A stretch of 64,000 bases of DNA from Cacajao melanocephalus. Its lineage: Eukaryota > Chordata > Mammalia > Primates > Pitheciidae. The stretch spans positions 143,073 to 207,072 of the forward strand of contig CAUYLG010026913.1 in NCBI GenBank assembly GCA_963573385.1, written 5' to 3'. The notes beneath the pieces are model-generated. The model searched no databases and was not told the origin of the DNA. It saw only the letters and a list, made by a program, of their open reading frames with translations. Of the stretch, positions 54,140 to 64,000 are shown in pieces; position 1 is the first letter of the stretch; every line of letters begins with the position of its first letter. The position numbers and the translations under genes were made by a program.

Positions 54140-54350
54140 ATGAATGAAATATTCACTGAATCTGGAAATCAACCAACCTTGGTGTAAATCTTGGTCCTGC
54201 CACTCACTTGATTTGTGATTTGGACAAGCACAGCTAATTTCTCCAAGTCTCAGTTTTGTTATCTGAAAAATGGTCATACACATCTGGCAGTGTTACATGG
54301 ATGAAATGGGTGAATATACTGAAAGAGACCTGGTAGAGGTCTTTTAGTAT
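54140..54350 (+). mobile_element. MIR SINE
   Basis: 'taaatcttggtcctgccact', 'caagtctcagttttgttatc' and 'tgttacatggatgaaatggg' follow MIR order. Confidence 0.6.
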
Positions 54351-54680
54351 AAATAAGTGCACAGTCAACGTTGGTTGAATGTGATCTAAATCTAGTAGGC
54401 TTCCTAAAAGTCACTGGCAAACAGAAATAACAAACATTTTCTCCTCTCTGTTCATCACAACTAAACCAATATCCAAGCAAATTAGTTTAGGAGGTGCTGG
54501 GAATATTAAGGATAATTAGCTGCAGTTAAGTTGGGATCTAAGACACGCCTAACCTTCCAGAACCTGAAGCCATTACAGAATGGGCTGCCCCCACATGAAA
54601 AACAGGGAGAAGCATTTTTGTTCCATTTTCCCTAAACATGAATGTGAGCAGGGCACAGCCTTTAGAATCAGCACACATAC

Positions 54681-54787
54681 CTGTATGTCTTTAGGTGGTA
54701 TTTTCTATCTCTTATCATGTGAGGTGCTCGAGAGAGAATGGCATTTCGTAAAATTTTTCCAGCCTTGAGGATCTTCTCTGAAGGGAC
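54681..54787 (-). CDS. RAPGEF4: RAPGEF4 exon B: start of DEP domain
   Basis: This 107-nt exon encodes about residues 198-233, beginning [20 protein letters not shown] and running through [16 protein letters not shown]. It covers the helical lead-in and first strand of the DEP domain (Dishevelled/Egl-10/Pleckstrin), which helps EPAC proteins reach membranes. The acceptor is atccag|GTCCC and the donor ACAG|gtatgt. It enters in phase 0 and leaves two bases (AG), completed by the first base of exon C to give Arg. Residue 205 reads Lys here; I remember Arg in human, a conservative change if real. Confidence 0.95.
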
Positions 54788-55096
54788 CTGGATTTTAATC
54801 AGGTGGAAGGAGGGAAGGAGAAAGAAGTGTTTATAGAAGGGAAACAAACCAAACAAATCCTTAAACCACTTTCCAATCTGACTCTGGCTTGGAAAACGTA
54901 ACTCACTCAATACGTTTATTTTGTTCACTTATGTAACATGTCACCGGTTTATGTTGAGAACCGAGACACTGAATATTTCCTCTCTCTAGAAAATGCATCA
55001 GAGGCTTCCTGATGTGATGCCCTGACATATGGATCACCTCCAGAGGTACTTAAGAAGCTAGCTCGATGGCTCATCAACCCACCTACATCCCATTAC
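54788..55096 (-). other. RAPGEF4: Short RAPGEF4 intron between exons A and B
   Basis: This intron is 309 bp, with donor CAAG|gtaatg and acceptor ttttaatccag. No repeat or other element is recognised. Confidence 0.9.
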
Positions 55097-55150
55097 CTTG
55101 GTAATGGTGTTAGCAGGACGAAGAGGAACGTGAGGTTCAATGAGAGGTGT
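55097..55150 (-). CDS. RAPGEF4: RAPGEF4 exon A: linker between cNBD-A and DEP
   Basis: This 54-nt exon encodes 18 residues, TPLIEPHVPLRPANTITK, about residues 180-197. They form the proline-rich linker joining the first cyclic-nucleotide-binding domain to the DEP domain. The acceptor reads ttcag before ACACCT and the donor reads CAAG|gtaatg. It starts and ends in phase 0, so skipping it would keep the frame and only shorten the linker. It lies 309 bp upstream of exon B. The preceding exon, ending in the cNBD-A C-terminal region, is not visible between 55151 and 64000. Confidence 0.93.
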
Positions 55151-55804
55151 CTGAAAAATAAAATGTTAAAGCAAAAGAAAATTAAACAAAAAGTTCACTG
55201 AAGAAAATTATGGGTTGGGGGATAATAAGAAACATCCATTTTTATAAAAACTCAAAATAGAATTTAAAAAAACAAGAGATAAATTCTGCCTAAAGAACTT
55301 GAATGCATAGGCATTCAAAGGGCAAAATTAGACCATTCAATTTGCCAACATTTAAATATAAATTATTAAAAATGAAAAACTAAATAGGAATGATTAGATG
55401 TTTGTAGGCTTCATGAGAAGATGGAATAAATATCCATTCGAAGCCTAACAAACATCAGAGCAGAGGAAAAAGCAAAACAAGATAAACATAAATGAGATTA
55501 AAATGACCTATCTCCAGGGGTGGGAATAAAGTATTGCTATGGGATGGAAATGAGATATTTATTCTCTCTCTTGTGTAGTTAAGGTTCTTTTTTCTGCAAT
55601 TTGTATTTTTAGAAATAAAGTTTTAATTTTAAAATGAGACTTATTGGTGGATCTATGCACTCAAGCTCCTAGGGTCCACTGAGGCAGTTAGTACACTTCT
55701 CTTTCTTCTACAAAGTAGAAGAAAGTGTACAGAGTTCAGGACTCTTTGACTGTCAGATCAGCTCTAGTCTCTAGGGAAAGTGCATGTGATTATCTACATT
55801 CTAC

Positions 55805-56101
55805 TTTTTAAGTAGACGCAGTCTTGTTCTGTTGCCCAGGCTGAAGTACAGTGGTGTGATCCTAGCTCACTGCAACCTCAAAGCCTTGAACTCCCAAGCT
55901 CAAGAGATCCTCCCACCTCAGCCTCCCAAGTACCTAGGACTACAGGTTTTCACTACCATGCCCAGTTAATTTTTTTTTTCTGTAGAGATGGGTGTCTGCA
56001 TATGTTGCCCAGGCTGGCCTCAAACTCCTGGCCTCAAGAGACCCTCCTGCCTTGGCCTCCTAAAGTGCTGGGATTATAGGCAAGGGCCACAGCACTTGGC
56101 C
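55805..56101 (-). mobile_element. Alu SINE, old, antisense
   Basis: It starts ttttaagtagacgcagtcttg (decayed T run) and ends gccacagcacttggcc. It is more diverged than its neighbours. Confidence 0.92.
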
Positions 56102-56350
56102 TATTGACCATATGCTTCAGACGGAGGTATTGAATATAATCCCAGAAAAATTACTTGCCACACAGCTACACATTAAGCCCTCTAGTCTTATGGAAATCCC
56201 TTTGTTTTCTTGCACTGAAATAATCTGGTAATGGCATTCCGAATGGAGAAAAATATGTCCATTCAAGGAGAGTGGCAGAACCACCAATACAATGCTGTTT
56301 ATTCCACTTCCAGAAGGTAAGAAAAGACGGCACATTTATTTCTTATGAGA

Positions 56351-56775
56351 TTGTGGTAGGCAGAATAATACTCCCCCGACAGAAAAAAAAAATGTTTATG
56401 TCCTCATCCCCAGAACCTTCAAATATGTTAGGCTATGTGGCAAAAGGGACTCTACGGGTATGACTAAGTTAAGCATCAAACCAAGGAGATAATCCTGGTG
56501 TTTCTAGCTGGGCCAAAGGTAATCCTAAGGAGGCTTAAAAGATGGAAGAAGGAAGCAGAGAAGTCAGAACTGGCTTTGAAGATGGAAGAGGCCAAGGACC
56601 AAGGAATGAGAGAAGCCTCCAGGAAAAGGAGAAAAACAACAAAAAGAGGATTTCCCCTAGAACCTCCAGATGAATGCAGCCCTGCTGACACTTTAATTTG
56701 GGCCTAGTGCGACCCATTTCAGACTTCTAAACTGTAGTACTGTCAGGTTATTAAGTGTTTTTTAAACCACTTTTC
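56351..56775 (+). mobile_element. Old LTR-like repeat (MLT-type)
   Basis: It starts TGTGGTAGGCAGAATAATAC. Familiar blocks follow: 'gtggcaaaagggact', 'gactaagttaagcatc', 'aagatggaag', 'gaatgcagccctgctgaca' and 'cccatttcagacttctaaact'. The subfamily and the right edge are uncertain. Confidence 0.6.
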
Positions 56776-59700
56776 TTTCCAGTGAAAAAATCTACATTCC
56801 TTTGCGGTGGTTTCTAAGAGGCTGCCAGAGCCAAGGTCAAAAAGATGCCTATGCTTGAGGACTGGGGATAAATGTTTATTCTTGGTAGGTGCAATGAAAC
56901 ATTATTTGAAGATTGCATTTTTGTTTCCACAGAAATGGCTATATTTTAACAAAATGCTAACGAGCGGTCCCTAAGCTACTTTCTTTTGTTGGAAAGCTCC
57001 CTTTCTATTTCCTTGGAACCCTGAAAAGAAAGTGTTACTAAAGCAAATAAGTATCAAGCTTCAAAATACTTTTCTTTGATTTGCAGCTTCTAAAGAGGTA
57101 AATGTACACAAAGTTGTCTTTTAGCGACGTAATCCTAGTACCAGTTCCAGGACCAAGAGGCCATGTCACCTGCTGAAAGGCAGAATTCTCAGAACCTTTT
57201 CTGGCTCAAAGATTTTAGGTTTAGGGGCAACCTGATGAATGGAGGATGCCTTGAGGAGGAGACGGTCCCTTTATTTAAATAAAACCTCCAAGGAACACAT
57301 ACAGGGGAAAGCAGGGAAGGTTTCATTTTGAGGGAATAGGAGTTTGTTTTTGAAAGGGACACTGTATTCAGTTAGGCACTATACCACATTCTCAGAACTA
57401 CGTTGGCACTTAGAAGCCAAATGCTTTGAGACAGATGGGAAGCCTGACAGGCCGGCCAGGCCCCTGGAAATAGTCACTGGCCAATGCCTGTTCAGGGACC
57501 CCTGCATTACACGTGTAGCTTTATTGCCTTTGTGTCAGCTTATTTACTTCCTTTTTGGTTTCCTTTGGCTTTCAAGTCAAGTTTCTTTTGAGAATTTCAC
57601 CTTAGCTGCACTATAGAAAAATAAGGGAAAGAATGCCATTTTATGAATTCTTGGGTTAAACAGGAGAATGAAAGAAAAAGCATGGCAATATTTGTGAGAA
57701 ACAAAGCAGAAAGCCAGCCCTCGGGGCATGTTGTCCACACATGCTCCTTTACACGTATCTCCTTGCTATATACTGACTCCCATTGTTTACGGAGACAGCT
57801 AAGGCAGAGACACTTAGGGACTTCCCTGTGCACACACAGCCAATAACTGAAATTGCTGAGTAGACTCCAGGTGTATTTCACTCCAGTGTCTCCATTGATG
57901 GTACAATTACCCCATCCACCTGTAGTTTTCTTCTAGAGACATCTTGGCCCACTCTTTGGAAGAGTTTGTGTTCTGTTTGATTCAAGTTCATCAAGAAAAT
58001 TGCATCTAAGCTCTTCTAGGTCATCAGGCATCAGACTTGATCTGATAAATTTCCAGCAGTAAATATTCACAGTGGCCTTCTGAGATTACACATTAGCACC
58101 CTGCATCATGCTTGGTCTGAATTAACTTTTTAAAAAGCAACTTTGTAACAATAAAACAACATTTAGCACTGAGGAACTGTCCCATCAGAGCTAAGACAAA
58201 TCTACCAGGGAGAGGCGTAGCAGTCCAGTGCAGCCAGGAGATGGAAAGCACTCAGTGTATTTACCACAGAGAGAATTTAATGTGGGAAGTACTGCACCAG
58301 GGGAGGAAAATTTCAGAAGCCAAATAGACCACTGTGAGAGGTAGTCCCAATACTAGCAAAGCGGGAAGCCCTCAAGCAAAGGGTTAGGGAGAGATGGAAG
58401 CACGACCAGGGCCTGAGCCAGGTGTCCCGGTGCGAGCTGGAATCCCGGCAGGTGTCCCAGAACACTAGAGGTACGGCCACCGCTAGAGATAACACGGGGC
58501 CACTGCTGAGAGGGAGGTGAGAGCCTCCCACATCCAATCTCTCTCCAGCTAGAAGTCAGAAAAATATGGAAAAGACTTTCATTGTATAAATGATTAGGTT
58601 AAATGGAAGAGGGAAAGAAGCAGCACTGTAGTATCCGTGAGAGTCAAAGAAAGAAAATCAGCCCAAAGGCACAACCGAAGGGCAAAGAGTTGATCTGAGA
58701 GCAACGGCCCAGGACCCATACAGAAAAGTAGTCGCAATGGCCACAGGGCTGGGCAGGGCTGCCACAGGTGCCACCCAGCCCCGTCACTCAGTCCCCACAC
58801 CATATCCTCCTGGGCACTCTTCCTGCTGAGCTCTAGGCAAGGAAGGCAGACAGTAGGACACCACAGAATGGGGGCTGCATTTGGCCTGCTCGGTTTGCTT
58901 CCTAGGGCTGCCCCATGGTTGGCCCTATAGCCAGAAAACATATCACAAATGAGCCCCAAAAGGCATGGACCCCCCTCCAATGAAATTTTCTAGATTTTGA
59001 CACATCAATCCCATGTTGATAAAAATCCTTCCTCCCTGCCTGAGCATGAAAGAATCCAAATAAGGCTGTGACAATGTGATCCTAAAACAGCGAGGCAGGG
59101 AGGACAGATAAAGGCAGAGGCATTCAGTTTTCTCTCTGCTTTTCGTGGCTTTCTCCATGAAAGGCTTCCCTCAGGACTGACTGTAATTGGTTTTTGTTTG
59201 TTTCTGGAAAGCGCATGCTGTTTCTACTGCCTTGTATTATGTTTATATTACTACTGAAAAGGAGAAACAGAGAGGGAAAATATTCCTTTTGGCACCAGAG
59301 CCAATGCAGAAATACTAATCAGGTGAATGAAAAATATGAATTTAGCCTCCATTACAAGATACACAATAACTCCCCGGTAGATTATAATGAAGTATAAGGT
59401 ACCGTAATAGGCCTCACGAAAGACCATATTCAGACCCTTTTGAAAGGGGGTAATTCTTTTTCCTCAAGTACTTGCTCACAGAAGCCTTTTGCAAGACACA
59501 ACATTTTAAACCAAGAGACAAGAATGACAAGCAAGATGGGGACACAACTCCTGCCAACCCAGTGTGGTAAAAAGTCAAGCAAGTCCACATCCAATCTGAT
59601 GCAAGGATTTCATGAAGGTCTCTTGTGTGCAGAGCAGTGTGCGAGGCTAAAGGAGACTCTGATAAGCTACCTGGCTGAAATGGGCTCTTGGTCTCGTTGA

Positions 59701-61118
59701 AAATGCAAAACTTCTATGGGTTAAACAGTTATGAGACAATAGGAGTGAAATAAATGCTGCAACATTTGGATTTCAAAGTCCCCTTTTCTTATTTCAGCTG
59801 AGGACATCTCTAGGAGGTAGAGAACAATATTCACTTTTTTAGTGAAAATGATATACTTTTTAGGAGCTATATTCCCTTGTTTTGGCATTTTGGAATAATG
59901 TAACTAAGATCTTTGAAATGTATGTTTCATTCTTGCAATAATTATCATCAATGTCATCACTCTTTGGGGCCGCCCAGATGAAATTAAAATAAGGACTAAG
60001 TCAGACTCATAGGCAGATTTCACCACTCTGAATCAACTCTAAGTTTTTCCATTTGTGAAATAATGGAAAAATCATCTAGAGACTTCTTTGGCTTCCATTT
60101 GAAGGCTTCCTTTTCCTCACCAAGTCATTTCTTCTAAGTTCAAAATTGACTTACAGATTTTCAGTTTCAGCTTTCTCTTGTAAAGAGCTTGAAAGTTGTC
60201 ACTTGTGTCCAAGAAAAAGCTGAGCAAAGTGAAAATAATGATTGCTCTTGGGCTCCTCAGAGAATTGAGCTTGCAAAGCAAATTGCCACCCAGAAATCTG
60301 GGGAGACAGGAGAATCCAGAGTCCTGATTGAGAGATCTGCTCACCTGGAAACCATAAACTGGTAAGAATACTCAAATGGTAGTTTTGACAAATTGCTGGA
60401 AGCTGAATGTGGGTTAGCTTGAGAGTGAGACACTCCTGAGGATAGGCCATTTTTTAGGTGGCCCCCCAACACTTCGTGAATTTTACCTACTTCAACCCCA
60501 CCAGTTTTACCTACTTCAATTCCTCATGAAGAGCCAAAATAAGGCCTCCCTGTGGCTCTGGCAAGGAGAGGGAAAGCACCATTATCGTGAAATACACCCA
60601 GAACTTTCCCCATAATAAAGGCAGCCTCTCTAGGGAAAAGACTTTAGGAGTGTCTTATCTCATGGGGTAAGGTATTCTCTGACTCTAGCCACTCCGGCCC
60701 ACCAGTCCTCTCCCAAAGGGAAAAATTTGTCTTGACCAGTCAAATGAATAAATGTTTTCTTTCCCTCCCCTTCAAACACCAGTGGCAGAGAAGTGCGAGT
60801 AGGGACAGGTGGGAGTGGGAAAGGCAGATCTCACCCTCACACCCCCACCCCACCGAATGCTGGGACCACGGGTCCAGGCTCTTCAGGGATTCAACTCCAA
60901 CAAGAGCTGACCATTTAAAACATGTACATGACTAATGTTTAATAGCTGAAATAACATGTTCAGGACGCTAAGTGACAAAACATTTGTAGATTAAGACTGA
61001 GGTGTTTTTATGGTTGCTAAGTACCAGAGAGAAAGAAAGCATTCGAGTCAACAGAGTTGATAGTGGTCAGTAGCGGAAGGGGATTATTTCATGTGTATAT
61101 TTCACTGAGTTGAAATAT

Positions 61119-61400
61119 TCTCTCTCTCTCTCTGTTTCTCTCTCTTTAGAGAGTTATTTGGTTGATTTAAAATATATTATAACAACTAAAATTATATATT
61201 ACATATATAAATACATGAGTTGGTTATATTTATTACATATTTTATATATATAATCATCTCTCTATATACATAGATATGATATATAATTATATAGAGATAA
61301 ATATATATAAAAATATAATATATAATAGATATAAAATATATATTACACAGATGTAAAATATCTATAATAGATTAAAAAACATATATATATATATATATTT
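61119..61400. repeat. CT run followed by TA-rich low-complexity DNA
   Basis: Tandem tc for about 30 bp is followed by about 220 bp of tat/ata-rich sequence ending in a T run. Confidence 0.9.
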
Positions 61401-62689
61401 TTTTTTTTAAGTGGCTCATAAATCAGGGTCACTGAAGCCTACAGTGTAGTCTCAGGCTGCAGTCTGACTATTCGTATCTGACTATAAGAAGAGATTGAAG
61501 AATACAGAAGACTGCATGGTGAGTCTGTAAAACTGGACGAAGCAAGCGCTTCCAGGAAGAAGGCTGCCCAGACGCCCCTGTCAACTGGTCTGGGAGCACT
61601 GCTCTTAGCGGGTGCTAGCAAATGGTTCAAGTTTCTCTGTGACATACCCTAACACAGTGCTGCAAGATGGCATGTTTTTAGAATGATTCTGTCAAGCCCT
61701 AACTTACAATATAAGATTGTTTCTTGAGCTCTTCTAGTGGAGAGAGACAGCTTCAATTAGAGAGTAATCTTTCTTTTAATATACAGGATCTTCTGAGTGT
61801 TTGCTTTCTAGGAGGTATATTTATATCTGTTGGACACTCCTAAGCCAGCTACTTGGAGGCAAAAAATGAAATGGTAACTTTAGGGAGGTATCTGTTCTTA
61901 CCAGTAAGAATGGTTCTCTTTGAGATCTTACAAAGTGGTTCACTTTCCTTGCAGATTGGCTTGATCGAGCCTGGATTTTCTCATAATGGCAATGCTAACA
62001 TATTACTATGAAATCTGCATTTGAGTAGCAGAAGCAAAGAGATGTACACAAGCCAACCATAATATTCCACTGAGGCCACTGCCCATTACAGTGTGTCTCC
62101 CCTTACAACTGTGATTTTTACGGAAACATAAACTCTGAAAAGAATTACTCAGCCCCTGTTTCCTCCTGCCTTTACAAATCTGAGCCTTGGCCTAAGCATT
62201 CACCCTTGTTTTCAATACAAGAAATTCTGACAACAAAGTCCGAATTTGGGAATAGTGTGTTGAGGGCTTTTGGGAAATAAAACAAATGTAATGTTTTGAA
62301 GACATGGTTCAGTTCTCGCAACTTTCATGGTTTGGCACTTATTAGTAAAAGGGCTGGAACACTATGACGTTTCCCGTTATAATCTCAAATTTAAACCCAG
62401 GAATGGTGGATACTGAAAGTTAAAAAAAAAAACTTAATATTTTAACACAGAATAAATATAGAAAAGCTATGGTTGAAATTCTACTTCTTCTGAAGTCAGA
62501 GGGTCAGACTCCTGCTGGGTATATGTTCCAAAGGCAGGCAAATGGTTTGCCAGGGCACATTTTAGAAAAAGCTCTTGTGCTGAAGATGGTAAAGTAACTG
62601 TCAGATACAAACCAATATCTGTGAATGGTACACATTGGTCTGAATCTTGTTTTTTTTTTCAGTTAACAATGTATTTTAGAGATCTTTTC

Positions 62690-63029
62690 TTTCTCTTTCT
62701 TTCTTTCTTTCTTTCTTTTCTTTCTTTCTTTTTTTTTTGTTTTTATGGAGACAGAGTCTTGCTCTGTCGCCCAGGCTGGAGTGCAGCGGTGTGATCTCAG
62801 CTCACTGAAACCTCTGCCTCCTGGGTTCAAGCAATTCTCCTGCCTCAGCTTCCTGAGTAGCTGGGATTATAGGTGCACACTACTACACCTGGCTAGTTTT
62901 TGTATTTTTTGTAGAGATGGGGTTTCACCATGTTGGCCAGGCTTGTCTCAAACTCCTGGCCTCAAGTGATCCACTCGCCTAGGCCTCCCAAAGTGCTGGG
63001 ATTACAAGCATGAGCCACTGCACTCGGCC
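62690..63029 (-). mobile_element. Alu SINE with TTTC-expanded tail and target duplication
   Basis: Perfect 14-bp duplications TTAGAGATCTTTTC lie at 62676-62689 and 63030-63043. The TTTC repeat between 62690 and about 62720 falls inside them. It is therefore the grown A tail of the Alu (GAAA on the element strand), not an independent repeat. The body ends ctgcactcggcc. Confidence 0.96.
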
Positions 63030-63282
63030 TTAGAGATCTTTTCATACCAGACTATTAAGAGCTACCTCATCCTTTTTAAATATTACATGCACCTTTTGGT
63101 AACTGCATAGTATATACCATAACTTATTTAACAAACTTTTATTGATAGACCTTTAGCACTGTTAACCCAAGTCTACTGTGTACATAATGAAGGAAAAAGC
63201 AAAAGAAAAATTATAGGATATTCTAAGTTTATTATCCCTATGTCCTTGAAAACTCAGGATTCTCACTGTAAAAGAATATATG

Positions 63283-63308
63283 AATATATATATATATATA
63301 TATATATG
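63283..63308. repeat. TA microsatellite
   Basis: About 13 consecutive ta units. Confidence 0.95.
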
Positions 63309-63798
63309 GCTTCAAAGCAATCACCAAAGCAGACGCAATGAATATCTTGAGTTGTGAAATATCATTCCCACACAAAGTTATCAAGGCTTCTTGGGAGAAA
63401 TGATTGACTCCAGGGGTAGGAAATGTGTAAGATGAGCCTGCAGTCTCTTGTCATACCAAGAAGCTATCAAAGACTACAAAGTTATGACAAAAAGGACTCA
63501 GAACAATTTAAACTTTAATAAGTATAACAATTATAATGGATTGAAGCCCATCAAATATGTTCAAATCTATGAGTTTATAATATCGGCAAAAAATCGAATT
63601 GGTTACCTTCTCATAATGAGAGGGAGCCAATTCATCATCTTACAAACTGGGTACATACAGGGAAACATCATCCTGCCTTTCCTATATGAATTGTACCACT
63701 GGATAACTAGATACTAGATGAGGGTAAGCATCTCCTTATTAAATTGTTTCAGCAAATGAATGAATTGAAACAATTGACTTAAAACTTTGCCATTTTGC

Positions 63799-63801
<3 letters not shown>

Positions 63802-63850
<49 letters not shown>

Positions 63851-63952
63851 GGCTTGGTGGGTTGGGCTGGTTATTAAATTTAACTGGGGTGTTTTTTGTT
63901 GCTTTTTGTTTTTTTTTTGCAACGCAACCCCCGCCGGCAAAAATCGAAAGCC

Positions 63953-64000
<48 letters not shown>
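63802..64000. other. Unreliable contig end bounded by T and A homopolymers
   Basis: A 46-base T run (63802-63847) is followed by about 108 bases of odd composition with duplicated G, T and C runs, then a 44-base A run (63956-63999). This looks like base calls after polymerase slippage rather than genome. It should not be annotated as biology. Confidence 0.75.

Larger units (their letters stand above)
50347..54680 (-). other. RAPGEF4: RAPGEF4 intron between exons B and C
   Basis: This 4,334-bp intron holds a MIR (about 51.4 kb), a complete MaLR LTR with target duplication (52639-53020), and L2 and MIR pieces at 54.0-54.35 kb. The rest is unassigned. Confidence 0.85.
55151..64000 (-). other. 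RAPGEF4: RAPGEF4 intron upstream of exon A (partial)
   Basis: This is at least 8.85 kb of intron. It holds an antisense Alu (55.8 kb), an old LTR (56.35-56.77 kb), a CT then TA-rich low-complexity block (61.1-61.4 kb), an antisense Alu with target duplication (62.69-63.03 kb), a TA run (63.28 kb) and an unreliable homopolymer-bounded end. The stretch 56.8-61.1 kb has no recognised element or exon. Confidence 0.8.

Noticed and set aside
63448..63717. 89-codon plus-strand frame near the right end
   Set aside because: AT-rich, Asn/Tyr/Ile-rich peptide typical of old repeat or intron sequence. It may be an L1-type remnant, but I could not assign it.

Overview
The window is vertebrate, almost certainly primate, nuclear DNA: fifteen Alu or Alu-derived copies, with MIR, L2, MaLR LTR and Tigger-type relics, in AT-rich non-coding sequence. 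It shows no operons, no long genuine ORFs and nothing prokaryotic. I cannot fix the species. The Alus require a primate, and the poorly read last 200 bases suggest a draft contig.

One gene explains all the coding signal: RAPGEF4 (EPAC2, cAMP-GEF II), on the minus strand. Eleven consecutive internal exons are spliced between 55150 (upstream) and 13702 (downstream). All eleven ends follow GT-AG, the phases agree at every junction, and together they give 1,113 nt = 371 codons. By my recollection of the 1,011-residue human protein these are residues 180-550: the linker after the first cyclic-nucleotide domain, the whole DEP domain, the whole second cyclic-nucleotide domain (the cAMP switch), and the start of the REM (RasGEF-N) domain. 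The first cyclic-nucleotide domain lies upstream of 64000. The rest of REM, the RA domain and the catalytic CDC25 domain lie beyond base 1.

Layout from left to right: 1-13701 is downstream intron (MIR/L2/MaLR/Alu, plus an unexplained open frame near 12.2-12.5 kb). 13702-26570 holds exons K to H (REM start and second half of cNBD-B). 26992-31798 holds exons G to E (first half of cNBD-B and the DEP/cNBD linker). 31799-48472 is a 16.7 kb intron with a CTCF-like motif, a small minisatellite and a duplicated intronic segment. 48473-54787 holds exons D to B (DEP). 55097-55150 is exon A. 55151-64000 is upstream intron, ending in unreliable homopolymer sequence. Exons are lettered A-K in transcript order for this report only.

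I found no convincing new biological system. The items most worth checking are the open frame at about 12.2-12.5 kb, an AT dinucleotide run forming the 5' splice site of exon G, a weak donor on exon K, the diverged 0.45 kb intronic duplication, the CTCF-like site, and a close inverted Alu pair. Some repeat edges and family names are approximate because no library search was possible.
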